Counted from the stretch's first letter, positions 16,599-26,564 are shown. The stretch: DNA of 64,000 nt from Flavobacterium johnsoniae (GCF_030388325.1 NZ_CP103794.1:3410001-3474000); one strand, 5' to 3'. Numbers and translations: made by a program. Notes: generated by a model not told the origin, from the sequence alone.

Positions 16599-18347
16599 AT
16601 GTCATTTTTCCCTCCATTATCAGTTGCCGATGCAATTGAAAAGATAGATTATAATCAATATTTATTGCCTGCTATTCAAAGAGATTTTGTTTGGTCAAGT
16701 TCAAAAATTGAAATGCTTTTTGATTCATTGATGCAAGGTTATCCAATTGGCTCAATGCTTTTATGGCGCGTAAATGGTAAGAATACCGAAAATCAAAGAT
16801 TTTACGGAATTTTGAAAAAATATCGTGAACGTTATTTAATAAGGTCAGAGGAAGTTTCTACCAAAAACATACCGAGTTTTGAAGTAGTCTTAGATGGGCA
16901 ACAAAGGTTAACAGCTTTATATTTAGGTTTAAAAGGATCATATGCTTTTAAAGGCTATAACTTGGCATGGAAAGATACTGAGTATTCAATACCAACTAGA
17001 TATCTATATTTAAATTTAAGATATAAAAAGAATAAACGAAATGACTTAAATGACAGTGATGATGACAGAAGGTATGAATTTACGTTTTTAAAGCCTGAAG
17101 AAATATTAAATATTGATGAAGACAACAAATGGTTTAAAGTAGGTGATATTCTTGGAATAAAAGGTACATCTCAATTGAATACATATTTTAAAAATAATAA
17201 TATAATTTGTGATGAAGCTCAGGAAATATTAAGCAGACTTCATGATATTGTACATTTAGAAAAATTAATTCACTATTATCTTGAGGAAAGTTCTGATTTC
17301 ACTAGAGCTTTAAATATTTTTATTAGAGTTAATTCAGGAGGCATTTCACTCAGTTACTCTGATTTAGTTATGTCTACGACTATTATGGGATGGCAGAATC
17401 TTGATGCAAAAAAAGAAATAAATGGATTAGTGGACGAATTGATAAAGGAATATGGTTATGCTGTAAATAAAGATTTTGTTCTACGCACTTATTTAGTACT
17501 TTACAGTGATGATATTAAATTTAGGGTTAAAAACTTTTCTATAAAAAATGCAAAAGAATTTGAAGAATATTGGAAAGAAATAAAAACTACAATTAGAGAA
17601 GTTTTTCAACTTGTAACTGACTTTGGTTATGCACCAAGTACTTTGACATCTTTAAATGCGCTGCTACCAATTGTGTACTATTTGTACAAAACAGATAGGG
17701 TACAAGGCTTTTGCCAGAAAGTTAAATATAAAAAAGATAGAGAATTAATAAAGAGATGGTTGCATGTCGCTCTATTACATCAAATATTTGGTGGACAAGC
17801 AGAAGGCGTCTTAAAGGCAATTAGAGATACCGTGAAAAAAGACATTGAAAAAGGAGCCGAAATTTTCCCTGCACAGTCAATAGCAAGCCGATTGTCCAAA
17901 ACTAATAAGTCAATTACAGTTGATGAAGAATTTATAGACGGACTTTTATTTACAAGTAAAGATAGTAGGTATGCGTTTCCCATCTTAGCTCTACTATTTC
18001 CTCACTTAGATTACAAAAACAGAGATTTCCATTTAGATCATTGTCACCCTATTTCGCATTTTAATGAAAAAAAACTAAAATCAAAAGGTATTTTACTAAC
18101 TGATAAAAATAAAGAATATTATACTGAAGCGGACTATTTTAACTCTATACTTAATTTGCAAATGCTCGATGGAAATGAGAACAAATCTAAAAATTCGAAA
18201 GATTTGAAAATATGGATTGATGAAAATAATATTTCTTTAAAAGCTTACCACTTACCTAAAGAAGTTGATCTGGGTGACTTTCCAATTTTTTTAGAAAAAA
18301 GAAGTGAATTATTACGCAAAGTTTTGACTGAAGAATTGACATTTTAA
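16599..18347 (+). CDS. sspE: SspE-like phosphorothioate-sensing nickase (DUF262-DUF1524)
   Basis: A 582-residue effector. The N-terminal DUF262 domain has the LPAIQRDFVW entry and the NTPase signature DGQQR (D99-R103). The C-terminal DUF1524/HNH domain has DHCHP (D480, H481, H483) followed by a distal asparagine cluster (NLQMLDGNENKSKNSK). In Ssp systems SspE senses the sulphur-modified host DNA through an NTPase domain and nicks or damages unmodified phage DNA. The ATG at 16599 is preferred to a TTG at 16569, which lies in the promoter region. The DUF262-DUF1524 architecture is shared with GmrSD restriction enzymes; the sspBCD genes downstream favour SspE. Confidence 0.85.
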   Translation: MSFFPPLSVADAIEKIDYNQYLLPAIQRDFVWSSSKIEMLFDSLMQGYPIGSMLLWRVNGKNTENQRFYGILKKYRERYLIRSEEVSTKNIPSFEVVLDGQQRLTALYLGLKGSYAFKGYNLAWKDTEYSIPTRYLYLNLRYKKNKRNDLNDSDDDRRYEFTFLKPEEILNIDEDNKWFKVGDILGIKGTSQLNTYFKNNNIICDEAQEILSRLHDIVHLEKLIHYYLEESSDFTRALNIFIRVNSGGISLSYSDLVMSTTIMGWQNLDAKKEINGLVDELIKEYGYAVNKDFVLRTYLVLYSDDIKFRVKNFSIKNAKEFEEYWKEIKTTIREVFQLVTDFGYAPSTLTSLNALLPIVYYLYKTDRVQGFCQKVKYKKDRELIKRWLHVALLHQIFGGQAEGVLKAIRDTVKKDIEKGAEIFPAQSIASRLSKTNKSITVDEEFIDGLLFTSKDSRYAFPILALLFPHLDYKNRDFHLDHCHPISHFNEKKLKSKGILLTDKNKEYYTEADYFNSILNLQMLDGNENKSKNSKDLKIWIDENNISLKAYHLPKEVDLGDFPIFLEKRSELLRKVLTEELTF

Positions 18348-18385
18348 ATTTTTATATAAAGTTATAGTTTAAAAAAAAAAATTAA

Positions 18386-19162
18386 ATGAATTCATCAGAA
18401 ATAATTGAACAAATTAAAATTGGATTAACTAAAGGATATAATCAAAACTTACTTTTATTAAGTTCATCCAGTTATTTTATCGAACAGGTTCGAGAATATT
18501 TACTGACAGTTAATGTTGCTCAGCAACTTTTAGAATGGAATAAATATCATAATTATAAAATCCAATTAGAATATCCCATTTTGCAATTTTATAATAATGC
18601 GTTTCTTTCTCATGACTTAGACGTTACTGACATATTTAATATGGTGTTACTTCAGCGCCAAACTGGACATTCACCGACTAATAAATTAAATCAAAAAATT
18701 GATATTGCGATCACTCGAGAAGAAACAGATTTTCAAGCATTTTCACAGGACCGTACTATTTGTGGAATAGAATTAAAAGCTATTAATAAAACTGACAATG
18801 AAATCATAAATGATGCAAAGAGGATGGGTAGTGCAATGACACTTACAGACAATATTTCTTCAAACAGTATTCAATATTGTTTTTGTGGTTTTCTTCGAAG
18901 GTTTGATAAGTGTGAGGAATTAGTGACAGACATTTTTATCAAAACTAAAATAATTCAAGAACAAAATCGCTGGGATAGTATCTGTACAAATTTGTCAATA
19001 GAATTTTCAACACTTAATTTTTCTGTAGAAAAATTTGATGTAGTTAATACTTCTCTGGAATTAATAGCTGATATTCATAATAAAATGGGTAGCGACTTTT
19101 CTGAAGTAGCAAATGCAACAGGAATTATAGTAGGTTATATTTTATCTATCAACCGAAAATAA
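18386..19162 (+). CDS. putative PD-(D/E)XK nuclease-fold protein of the Ssp island
   Basis: A 258-residue protein with no family I can name. Residues E62 (LEYP), D106 (KIDIAI) and E129-x-K131 (GIELKA) are spaced as in the PD-(D/E)XK nuclease fold, and the strand KIDIAI leads into the GIELKAI strand as expected. It starts 38 bp after sspE on the same strand, so it is probably its operon partner. It could be an additional DNA-cleaving effector. The motif is short, so the fold assignment is tentative. Confidence 0.6.
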   Translation: MNSSEIIEQIKIGLTKGYNQNLLLLSSSSYFIEQVREYLLTVNVAQQLLEWNKYHNYKIQLEYPILQFYNNAFLSHDLDVTDIFNMVLLQRQTGHSPTNKLNQKIDIAITREETDFQAFSQDRTICGIELKAINKTDNEIINDAKRMGSAMTLTDNISSNSIQYCFCGFLRRFDKCEELVTDIFIKTKIIQEQNRWDSICTNLSIEFSTLNFSVEKFDVVNTSLELIADIHNKMGSDFSEVANATGIIVGYILSINRK

Positions 19163-19295
19163 AAAAGGGGAGGGTAAATTATCTAATACTCTCATCTACA
19201 ATCTGTAGCTTAATTGATTTAATATAGAAATTGATAATATTTAAAACTTTAATAAAACTATATTTTATAAATCGGAAACAAGTTTCTTTTTTTCG

Positions 19296-19303
19296 TTATT
19301 TTG
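19296..19303 (+). promoter_or_regulatory. candidate -7 element upstream of sspB
   Basis: TTATTTTG (one mismatch to TAnnTTTG) lies 32 nt before the sspB ATG in a 173-bp gap. The identical octamer lies at the same kind of distance before sspE, which suggests separate but similar promoters for the effector and modification operons. No clear -33 element is seen. Confidence 0.25.
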
Positions 19304-19335
19304 TATAATTAGAATAAATTCATATTAAATTTAAA

Positions 19336-20217
19336 ATGATTGAAGAAAAACAAACTATAAAATTCACTTTTTCAGGACATGACACATTTCATTGTCGTCA
19401 TTTGTGGTTAAAGAAAGGATATGATTTTGTTAAGAAAGGGAATAAATTTTCTCAATTAAACGCTGTTTTAGAATTGGGAGTGGGTAAAAATATGGTTTCT
19501 GCTATCAGTTTTTGGATGAAAGCATTTGGGTTATTAGACAATGACGGGCATCTAACAGAGTTTGCGAACTATATTTTTGACGATGAAATGGGAAAAGACC
19601 CTTACATTGAGGATGAAGGTACTTTATGGCTTTTACATTATATATTAGTAAAGAATGACAATGCATCCATTTATAATTTAATATATAATGATTTTAGACG
19701 TGAAAAAATTGAATTTTCAAAGGAACATTTTATTGCATATGTTTCAAGAAAGATTGATGAGAATAACTTAACTCAAATTAGTAAAAATACAATTGCTAGT
19801 GATTTTGAAGTATTTGTAAAAATGTATACAATACCGGAAAATATTAAAGATAAGGAGGAGAACCTAACAGGACTATTGGCAGAACTTAATTTGTTGCACA
19901 AAGAAAAACTAACCTTTAGTGTAATCAACGATGAAAAAAATAATATTCCTGATGAAATATTACTCTTTTCTATTCTTGATAATGATGATTTTAGTAATTC
20001 GATCAATTTATACTCATTAGAGCATGAAAAAAATCAAGTCGGTAGTGTCTTTGCAATTAATAGGGCAGGAATTGTAAATAAAATTGAAGGAATTGCATCG
20101 GATACTAATTTTAAAAAGTATGGCATTACTTATAACGATCATGCAGGAATTAAAGAATTGCAATTTAGAGATAAACCAAACAAATACGAAGTATTAAACA
20201 TATATTATGCTAAATAA
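19336..20217 (+). CDS. sspB: SspB-like DUF4007 protein of DNA phosphorothioation
   Basis: A 293-residue protein opening with the DUF4007 hallmark FSGHDTFHCRHLWLKKGYD (residues 12-30; H15, R21, W24). In Ssp systems SspB is the DUF4007 component with DNA-nicking activity that prepares the strand for sulphur insertion. Length is normal. It overlaps sspC by 11 bp, and the order sspB-sspC-sspD is the known one for single-strand phosphorothioation. No DndB, DndD or DndE homologue is present, so this is not a Dnd system. Confidence 0.85.
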   Translation: MIEEKQTIKFTFSGHDTFHCRHLWLKKGYDFVKKGNKFSQLNAVLELGVGKNMVSAISFWMKAFGLLDNDGHLTEFANYIFDDEMGKDPYIEDEGTLWLLHYILVKNDNASIYNLIYNDFRREKIEFSKEHFIAYVSRKIDENNLTQISKNTIASDFEVFVKMYTIPENIKDKEENLTGLLAELNLLHKEKLTFSVINDEKNNIPDEILLFSILDNDDFSNSINLYSLEHEKNQVGSVFAINRAGIVNKIEGIASDTNFKKYGITYNDHAGIKELQFRDKPNKYEVLNIYYAK

Positions 20218-23200
20218 ATTTACAACATCTGTAAATATTATACGAGATGAGGAGAAGGAAATAAATTATATCCCAACTCATAATGCTATACGTTTAGCAT
20301 CACAAATCGTAAGTGATTTTAAAAAAGGAATTCGTTCCTTCAATATTATTGGTTCTTACGGGACAGGTAAAAGTTCATTTTTGCTTGCTTTTCAAGAAAG
20401 CTTATCAAATAGAAAAAAATATTTTAATGTAGCTTTTTTACCAAATCAGGAATATGGTAAAATCAACATTATTGGAGAATACAGGTCTTTAATAGATGTT
20501 TTCATCGACTTATTTGACTTAGAGTCAAAAAATACTACTGCTGAAACTATATTTTCAGAAGTTTTTAATAGATATTATGCTTTAGGGCAAAATCCGTTGT
20601 TAATCATAACAATTGATGAGTTTGGTAAGTTTTTAGAATATGCTTCAAAAAACAACCCCGAAAAAGAATTATTTTTCTTGCAGCAGTTTTCAGAATTTGT
20701 AAATGATACTTCTCATAATATAGTTTTACTAACATCTGTACATCAAAATTTTGATGCTTATGCTTTTTCATTAGATTACACTCAAAAACAAGAATGGACA
20801 AAAGTTAAAGGCCGTTTTAAAGAAATTACTTTTAATGAGCCCATCGAACAATTATTGTTTTTAGCTGCAGAACATCTAAACAAACTGCCATCTTCAGACA
20901 GAGAAAATACACAGATTAAGGAAGCTAACAAGCTTTTGTATGATTCAAAAGCATTTAACTTTAATGAAGATTATATTAGCGAAATAGCAGAAAAATTGTA
21001 TCCATTAGATGCAATTTCTGCGTATGTTATCACTCAATCTCTACAAAAATATGGACAAAATGAGAGGTCTCTTTTTACATTTTTAGAGTCTACCGATTTT
21101 GCGGGTTTATTTCAGTTCAAGCAATTAAAAAAAGGTTTTTATTCATTGCCAGAGATTTATGATTATTTAACTTTTAATTTTTACTCTTTTCTTAATTCGA
21201 AGTATAATCCAGATTTTAATTCTTGGAAGTCTATAAAGAATGCATTAGAAGTTGTCGAAGCTTCATTCGAGACAAATTTAAGTGAATATTCAAAACTAAT
21301 TAAAAGTATAGGAGTTTTAAATATTAATACCGGTGCCAGTGCGGTTTTAGACAGCGGTTTTTGGGAAAAATACTCGGAGAAAGTTTTATCAGTTAATAAC
21401 TCAAAAGAGCTATTAAAGAATCTAGTTGATAAAAAAATAATAGTTTACAGAAATTATTTGAAGAGATTTATTCTTCATGAAGGTACAGATTTAGATATTG
21501 AGCTGGCATTGTTGGAGGCAGAAAATAAGGTTGATAATATCACTGATGTTGTTACTATGCTAAACAAGTATTATAACTTGCATCCTGTTTTAGCAAAGAA
21601 GGTAATGTTTGAAGTTGGAACTCCAAGATTATTTGAATATAAAATATCACATTTTCCTATTGATGAGATACCTCAAAATGAAATTGACGGATTTATTAAT
21701 TTAGTTTTTAATGATAAAGATATTTTAGATGAAGTAAAAATAAAATCTGCCGAGAGCCAAGAAGCTATTTTATATTGTTACTATAAAAATGCTAAACAGA
21801 TAAAAGAGCTTTTGTTTGAAATTGAGAAAACGAGAAAAGTGATTGCAGAAAATGAAAATGATAAAGTTGCAACTAGAGAATTAAATAATATCGTTCAGCA
21901 TCAAATTAATCTTTTAAATCATAAAATTCTAAATAACTTTTATGGAACAAATTCTGAGGTTGTTTGGTTTTATAAAGGAAGCCAATTAGAAATTAAAAGT
22001 AAAAAAGATTTAAACAGTAAGCTCTCTGAAATATCGGATTCAGTTTATTGTAACTCACCAATTTTTAAAAATGAGTTGGTAAATAAACATAAGATTTCGA
22101 CATCAATACATGTTGCAAAAAAAAATTACTTAAAAGCATTAGTTACTAATTGGAATAAATTACAATTAGGATTTCCAGAAGACAAATTTCCTGCAGAAAA
22201 AACAATTTATTTATCTCTGCTTGAAAATAATGATATATATCTATATTCTGATAAAATTAGTGATATAATAAAGCCTAACGAAAGAAATAGGTTCAATTTT
22301 TTATGGGACGAATCCCTTAATTTTCTTGAAAGTGCTAAAATCGGAAGAAGAAAAGTAAGTGAATTTGCTGATGTTTTAAGTAAAAGACCTTACAAACTTA
22401 AACAAGGTCTTATTGATTTATGGATTCCCACTTTTTTGTTTATTAAGCGTGACGATTTTGCGTTATTTAGCAATAACGGATATATTGCGAATCTTAGTGA
22501 TGAAGTACTTGAGTTGTTAATAAAAAAACCAGAAGATTTTGAGATAAAAACATTTGCGATTGAAGGCGTTAAATTAGATATTTTTAATAGATACAGAATT
22601 TTTTTAGATCAGACAACAAAAGAGAAAATATCAAATGACAGTTTTATAGAAACTATAAAACCGTTTTTAACTTTCTATAGAGATTTACCTGATTATACAA
22701 AAAATACTAATCGTTTATCTAAAGAAGCTCTCGGAATTCGTAGCGCAATTTTTTTGGCAAAAGATCCTGAACATACATTTTTTGAATCATTTCCTAATGC
22801 ACTAAATTTTAAAATTCAACAGATTCAATCCTCTGCAGAGAAGTTACAATCCTTTTCGATCAAGCTACAAGATTCAATTAAAGAAATAAGAAATTGTTAC
22901 GATGAATTAATTAATAGAGTAGAAGATTTTATAAAAAGTGATGTTGTAGGAGAAGATTTTGATTTTGAAGATTATAAAAACAATTTACAAACTAGATATA
23001 AAAAATTGAGACGACACTTATTATTGCCCAGTCAAAAAATATTTGTTCAACGATTGGATTCTCAAATTGATGATAAAAAAGCATGGCTTAATTCATTAGT
23101 TCAAGCACTCATTGGTAAGACGTTAGACAAAACTACAGATGAAGATGAGCTTTTAATATATGATAAGTTTAAGTCTATGATTATGGAATTAGATAGTTTA

Positions 23201-23428
23201 ACTTCACTTTCTAAATCTGATTTTAATGAAGAAAAGGAAGATGTTTATGATTTACAAATTAATACCTTTTTTAAAGGTCTAAGTAAAAAAATTATTCGTT
23301 TACCAAAAGAAAAGAAAGAAGAAGTTTTTAAAATACAAAAAGAGTTAGAAAATGTTTTGTCTAGAGATAGTTCTTTAAATATTGCAGCATTGACTAATCT
23401 TTTAAAAGAAATGCTTAAAAATGAGTAA
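20207..23428 (+). CDS. sspC: SspC-like large P-loop ATPase of DNA phosphorothioation
   Basis: A 1073-residue protein with Walker A GSYGTGKS (49-56) and Walker B IITIDEF (D137, E138) in an N-terminal ATPase domain. It is followed by a long, highly charged region with predicted coiled-coil stretches (for example around residues 540-600 and the last 200). In Ssp systems SspC is the ATPase that couples the nicking and sulphur-insertion proteins. It overlaps sspB by 11 bp and sspD by 8 bp, so the three are translationally linked. G+C is extremely low: one 60-base line (21901-21960) has only 12 G/C. Confidence 0.85.
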   Translation: MLNKFTTSVNIIRDEEKEINYIPTHNAIRLASQIVSDFKKGIRSFNIIGSYGTGKSSFLLAFQESLSNRKKYFNVAFLPNQEYGKINIIGEYRSLIDVFIDLFDLESKNTTAETIFSEVFNRYYALGQNPLLIITIDEFGKFLEYASKNNPEKELFFLQQFSEFVNDTSHNIVLLTSVHQNFDAYAFSLDYTQKQEWTKVKGRFKEITFNEPIEQLLFLAAEHLNKLPSSDRENTQIKEANKLLYDSKAFNFNEDYISEIAEKLYPLDAISAYVITQSLQKYGQNERSLFTFLESTDFAGLFQFKQLKKGFYSLPEIYDYLTFNFYSFLNSKYNPDFNSWKSIKNALEVVEASFETNLSEYSKLIKSIGVLNINTGASAVLDSGFWEKYSEKVLSVNNSKELLKNLVDKKIIVYRNYLKRFILHEGTDLDIELALLEAENKVDNITDVVTMLNKYYNLHPVLAKKVMFEVGTPRLFEYKISHFPIDEIPQNEIDGFINLVFNDKDILDEVKIKSAESQEAILYCYYKNAKQIKELLFEIEKTRKVIAENENDKVATRELNNIVQHQINLLNHKILNNFYGTNSEVVWFYKGSQLEIKSKKDLNSKLSEISDSVYCNSPIFKNELVNKHKISTSIHVAKKNYLKALVTNWNKLQLGFPEDKFPAEKTIYLSLLENNDIYLYSDKISDIIKPNERNRFNFLWDESLNFLESAKIGRRKVSEFADVLSKRPYKLKQGLIDLWIPTFLFIKRDDFALFSNNGYIANLSDEVLELLIKKPEDFEIKTFAIEGVKLDIFNRYRIFLDQTTKEKISNDSFIETIKPFLTFYRDLPDYTKNTNRLSKEALGIRSAIFLAKDPEHTFFESFPNALNFKIQQIQSSAEKLQSFSIKLQDSIKEIRNCYDELINRVEDFIKSDVVGEDFDFEDYKNNLQTRYKKLRRHLLLPSQKIFVQRLDSQIDDKKAWLNSLVQALIGKTLDKTTDEDELLIYDKFKSMIMELDSLTSLSKSDFNEEKEDVYDLQINTFFKGLSKKIIRLPKEKKEEVFKIQKELENVLSRDSSLNIAALTNLLKEMLKNE

Positions 23429-24530
23429 GGTAAGACATGTGTTAGGAATATCCGGAGGGAAAGATAGTGCTGCTTTGGCAATATATATGAAAAAAAAATA
23501 TCCTGATTTGGATATAGAATATTATACTTCAGATACAGGGAAAGAATTGCAGGAAACTTATGATTTAATCTCAAATTTGGAGACCTTTCTTGGGAAAAAA
23601 ATAACTGTTTTAAAAGCAGTAAATGACAGTTCTGAAGATAATCCATTCGATCATTTCATAAAATTATTTAAAGGATATTTACCATCATCAAATGCGAGAT
23701 GGTGTACCAAAAAATTAAAGTTAGATCCGTTTGAAAATTTTGTTGGTGATGATCCCGTTATTTCGTATGTTGGAATTAGAGGTGATGAGGATAGGGAAGG
23801 CTATATTTCAAAGAAAAACAATATTCAATCGATCTTTCCTTTTAGAAAAAGTATATGGAGTGAGGATGTAATTTCAAAAGTTCTTTCTAATAAGAATATA
23901 TCATTAACAAGTAAAATACTTTCTTCACAGCCAAAAAATGACAAAACCGAAAGAATATTAGAGCTTATAAATACTGAAATTTCGACAAGTTTTTCTCAAA
24001 GTCAAAAACTTAATGCATTGTTAGATTTAGGAATTAAAGAATTTAATGCAATTGTTTTTCAATTTTTGAAAACTACTGAATATCCTTTATCAACTGAAGA
24101 ATTGTTTCCATTAATTGAAAATGAAGATATTCTAGTTCGAGATGATATATTTAAATTACTTGAAGATTCTGGAGTAGGTGTTCCAGCTTATTATAAACAA
24201 GTAGAATTTGAAATCAATGGAGAAAAGTCCTCATATGCAAGAAGTCGCTCAGGTTGTTTCTTCTGTTTCTATCAACAAAAGATTGAATGGATATGGTTAT
24301 ATGAACAACACCCGGATTTATTTTATAAAGCATTAGAATATGAGAAAGATGGATATACTTGGATGCAAGACGAAAGTTTAGAGGAAATTATAAAACCAGA
24401 GCGTGTAGCTAAAATTAAAGAAGATCACTTAAAAAGAACCAATAAAAAAGCACAAAATAAAAAATCCCCCTATCTTCTAGATTTATTAGATGATGCCGAA
24501 GGAGAAGGATGCGCTTCTTGTTTTATATAG
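23421..24530 (+). CDS. sspD: SspD-like PAPS reductase/ATP pyrophosphatase family protein
   Basis: A 369-residue protein with the PP-loop SGGKDS (10-15) that binds ATP, and four cysteines in two pairs (C279-x-x-C282 and C364-x-x-C367) suited to an Fe-S cluster, as in DndC/SspD. The enzyme is thought to activate the DNA backbone and accept sulphur from the cysteine desulfurase SspA. It follows sspC with an 8-bp overlap. The middle ~150 residues carry a helical insertion between the PP-loop domain and the first cysteine pair. The second cysteine pair is at the extreme C-terminus. Confidence 0.88.
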   Translation: MSKVRHVLGISGGKDSAALAIYMKKKYPDLDIEYYTSDTGKELQETYDLISNLETFLGKKITVLKAVNDSSEDNPFDHFIKLFKGYLPSSNARWCTKKLKLDPFENFVGDDPVISYVGIRGDEDREGYISKKNNIQSIFPFRKSIWSEDVISKVLSNKNISLTSKILSSQPKNDKTERILELINTEISTSFSQSQKLNALLDLGIKEFNAIVFQFLKTTEYPLSTEELFPLIENEDILVRDDIFKLLEDSGVGVPAYYKQVEFEINGEKSSYARSRSGCFFCFYQQKIEWIWLYEQHPDLFYKALEYEKDGYTWMQDESLEEIIKPERVAKIKEDHLKRTNKKAQNKKSPYLLDLLDDAEGEGCASCFI

Positions 24531-24532
24531 AT

Positions 24533-25630
24533 ATGAAATACACAATTACTAAATGGACAGTCGAAAAATTACTGTTAATGCAATCGCAAGGGGACATAAT
24601 TTTAAGTCCACCTTATCAAAGAAATTTTATATGGTCTATTAAAGATCAACAATACTTAATAGATTCTATTATCAAGGGAAGTCCTATACCTAATTTTTTT
24701 CTTCTTGAAAAGGCTGATGGAAAATTAGAAATGGTAGATGGACAGCAAAGATCTCGGACGATTTTGAGTTTTATCTCCGGTCAATTTACTGACTTGGAAG
24801 GTAAAACTTATTCTGCGCAAGATCATCCTACCTTTTTAAATTATGAGTTTCCGGTAACAATAATAACAGATACAGAAGGTGAACAAATAGAGAAGTTTTA
24901 TGCATTAGTAAATAAAACAGGAGTACATTTAAATAAACCTGAGGTACGTAAGGCAGATTATTATGACACGAATTTCTTAAATCTTATAAATGAAATATCG
25001 ACATCAAAAAAAGTAGAAATTTTGAACTTATTTTCTGAGGGGTCACTTAAAAGAATGAATGATACTGATTTTATTTCAGAATTAATCGTTCTTATAAAGA
25101 TCGGGCATGTTGATAAAAAAAATCATATTGATGAGTATTTTAAGAGTGATATTAGAACCGATGAAGCATCAGAAATTAAAATAACATTCAATAGTATTTT
25201 GGATAAGATTAATCTTTTGAATAAAACTTTTGAAGTTAGTAAAACAAGATATAAGCAACGGAATGATTTTTACACTTTATTTAATTTTATTCTGGATAAT
25301 TCTACAATTGACTTAGATGTGCTAAAATATTTTTATAAAATTTTAGTATTAATTTCAAAAGATATAAAACCCACACAAGATAACTGCGAACCTTTAAAAG
25401 AATATGCTAGAAACTGTGTAACCCAATCTAATTCAAAATTAGCAAGAGAAAATAGATTAAACTTTTTTAATGAGCTATTATTAAATAAAAATTTAAAAGC
25501 AAATAAAACACAAAAGTTAATTTTAAAATTTTACAATTTAGATGCTAAAAATATAGTTAAAGTTGGAGCATACACAGTTATTGACATCGAAGAATTAAAT
25601 AAAATTAAAAACATAACCTTTAAAAGATGA
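24533..25630 (+). CDS. second DUF262 protein, without HNH domain
   Basis: A 365-residue protein with the DUF262 core: WTVEKLL, SPPYQRNFIW and VDGQQRSRTIL (DGQQR at about residues 69-73). The C-terminal half is helical and has no DUF1524/HNH motif, so it should hydrolyse or bind nucleotide and perhaps sense modified DNA without cutting it. The ATG at 24533, 2 bp after the sspD stop, is used; an upstream ATG at 24509 overlapping sspD by 22 bp is possible. Its stop overlaps the ATG of the kinase gene (ATGA), so the two products probably act together. It is not part of the minimal Ssp set. Confidence 0.8.
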   Translation: MKYTITKWTVEKLLLMQSQGDIILSPPYQRNFIWSIKDQQYLIDSIIKGSPIPNFFLLEKADGKLEMVDGQQRSRTILSFISGQFTDLEGKTYSAQDHPTFLNYEFPVTIITDTEGEQIEKFYALVNKTGVHLNKPEVRKADYYDTNFLNLINEISTSKKVEILNLFSEGSLKRMNDTDFISELIVLIKIGHVDKKNHIDEYFKSDIRTDEASEIKITFNSILDKINLLNKTFEVSKTRYKQRNDFYTLFNFILDNSTIDLDVLKYFYKILVLISKDIKPTQDNCEPLKEYARNCVTQSNSKLARENRLNFFNELLLNKNLKANKTQKLILKFYNLDAKNIVKVGAYTVIDIEELNKIKNITFKR

Positions 25631-26541
25631 AATTTGTAGATGGCAACATAAAACTATCAGATAATCAAGATGAAAATTATATTGAAATTGATAATGAAGA
25701 TTTCTTTCTTTCTTACTTGAATGCGGATTTTAAATCTAATAAAGGGGCAAGTTCTAATCTATTTATTTTGCATGATCCGAATGGAGATACGGAGGACAGG
25801 GTAATTAAAATCTGTAAAACCCCATTAAATCCGGCTGCCAGGACTCAAGATAAACGTATAACTAGATTTAAAAGAGAGATTAAGGCATTTACTCTCGTTA
25901 AAAAGTATAATTTATCAGGCGTTGTAATATTTTTCGGAAATGGAGAAGTTGAAATTGCGGACCAAACTTTTTTATTCATAATTTTAGAAAAAGCAGATAA
26001 TGATTTAGCTAATTATCTAGAAAAAAATAATTTTAAATTTTCATTAAACCAAAAGCTTTCATTTTGTGTTAGTATATTGAATGGTATTAAGCAGCTTCAT
26101 GATAAAGGAATTTATCATAGAGATATTAAACATGACAATATTTTAATAGTTAACAATGAATTCAAAATCGCAGATTTAGGACTTGTGCAATTTCGAGAAA
26201 AGGATTCAGATATAGACTCTGCGAATGAAAAAATTGGACCTATAGGTTGGTTATCTCCGGAAGCAACAAATAAGATGCTCACAAAAAATAAAAAAATTGG
26301 AAATATCTATGATTGCGATATTAATTACAAATCAGATATATTTCAGTTAGGTAAATTATTTTGGTATATTTTTCAAGGAAATTTACCCTTGGGGCAATTA
26401 ATTTTGAATGATAAAAAATCTGGCGAATCTGACATTTTTGAAATTATATTTTTAATGTTGCAATATGATAAGCAAAGACGACCTGAAATAGATCAAATCA
26501 ATTTACTGTTTGATCCAATAAAAATTAGATTAGCAGTTTAG
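25627..26541 (+). CDS. Hanks-type (eukaryote-like) Ser/Thr protein kinase
   Basis: A 304-residue soluble kinase. Conserved residues are present: K61 in VIKICK, E84 of helix C, the catalytic loop HRDIKHDN (H164, D166, K168, N171), and DLG (D183) in place of DFG, followed by an APE-like SPEA. The glycine-rich loop is degenerate (NKGASSNLF). There is no membrane segment or sensor domain, so input probably comes from its partner. It overlaps the DUF262 gene by 4 bp and ends the modification operon. A kinase coupled to a DUF262 protein in an Ssp island suggests infection signalling (inference). Confidence 0.85.
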   Translation: MKFVDGNIKLSDNQDENYIEIDNEDFFLSYLNADFKSNKGASSNLFILHDPNGDTEDRVIKICKTPLNPAARTQDKRITRFKREIKAFTLVKKYNLSGVVIFFGNGEVEIADQTFLFIILEKADNDLANYLEKNNFKFSLNQKLSFCVSILNGIKQLHDKGIYHRDIKHDNILIVNNEFKIADLGLVQFREKDSDIDSANEKIGPIGWLSPEATNKMLTKNKKIGNIYDCDINYKSDIFQLGKLFWYIFQGNLPLGQLILNDKKSGESDIFEIIFLMLQYDKQRRPEIDQINLLFDPIKIRLAV

Positions 26542-26564
26542 TTTAAAGTAATTAATCAATTTTT

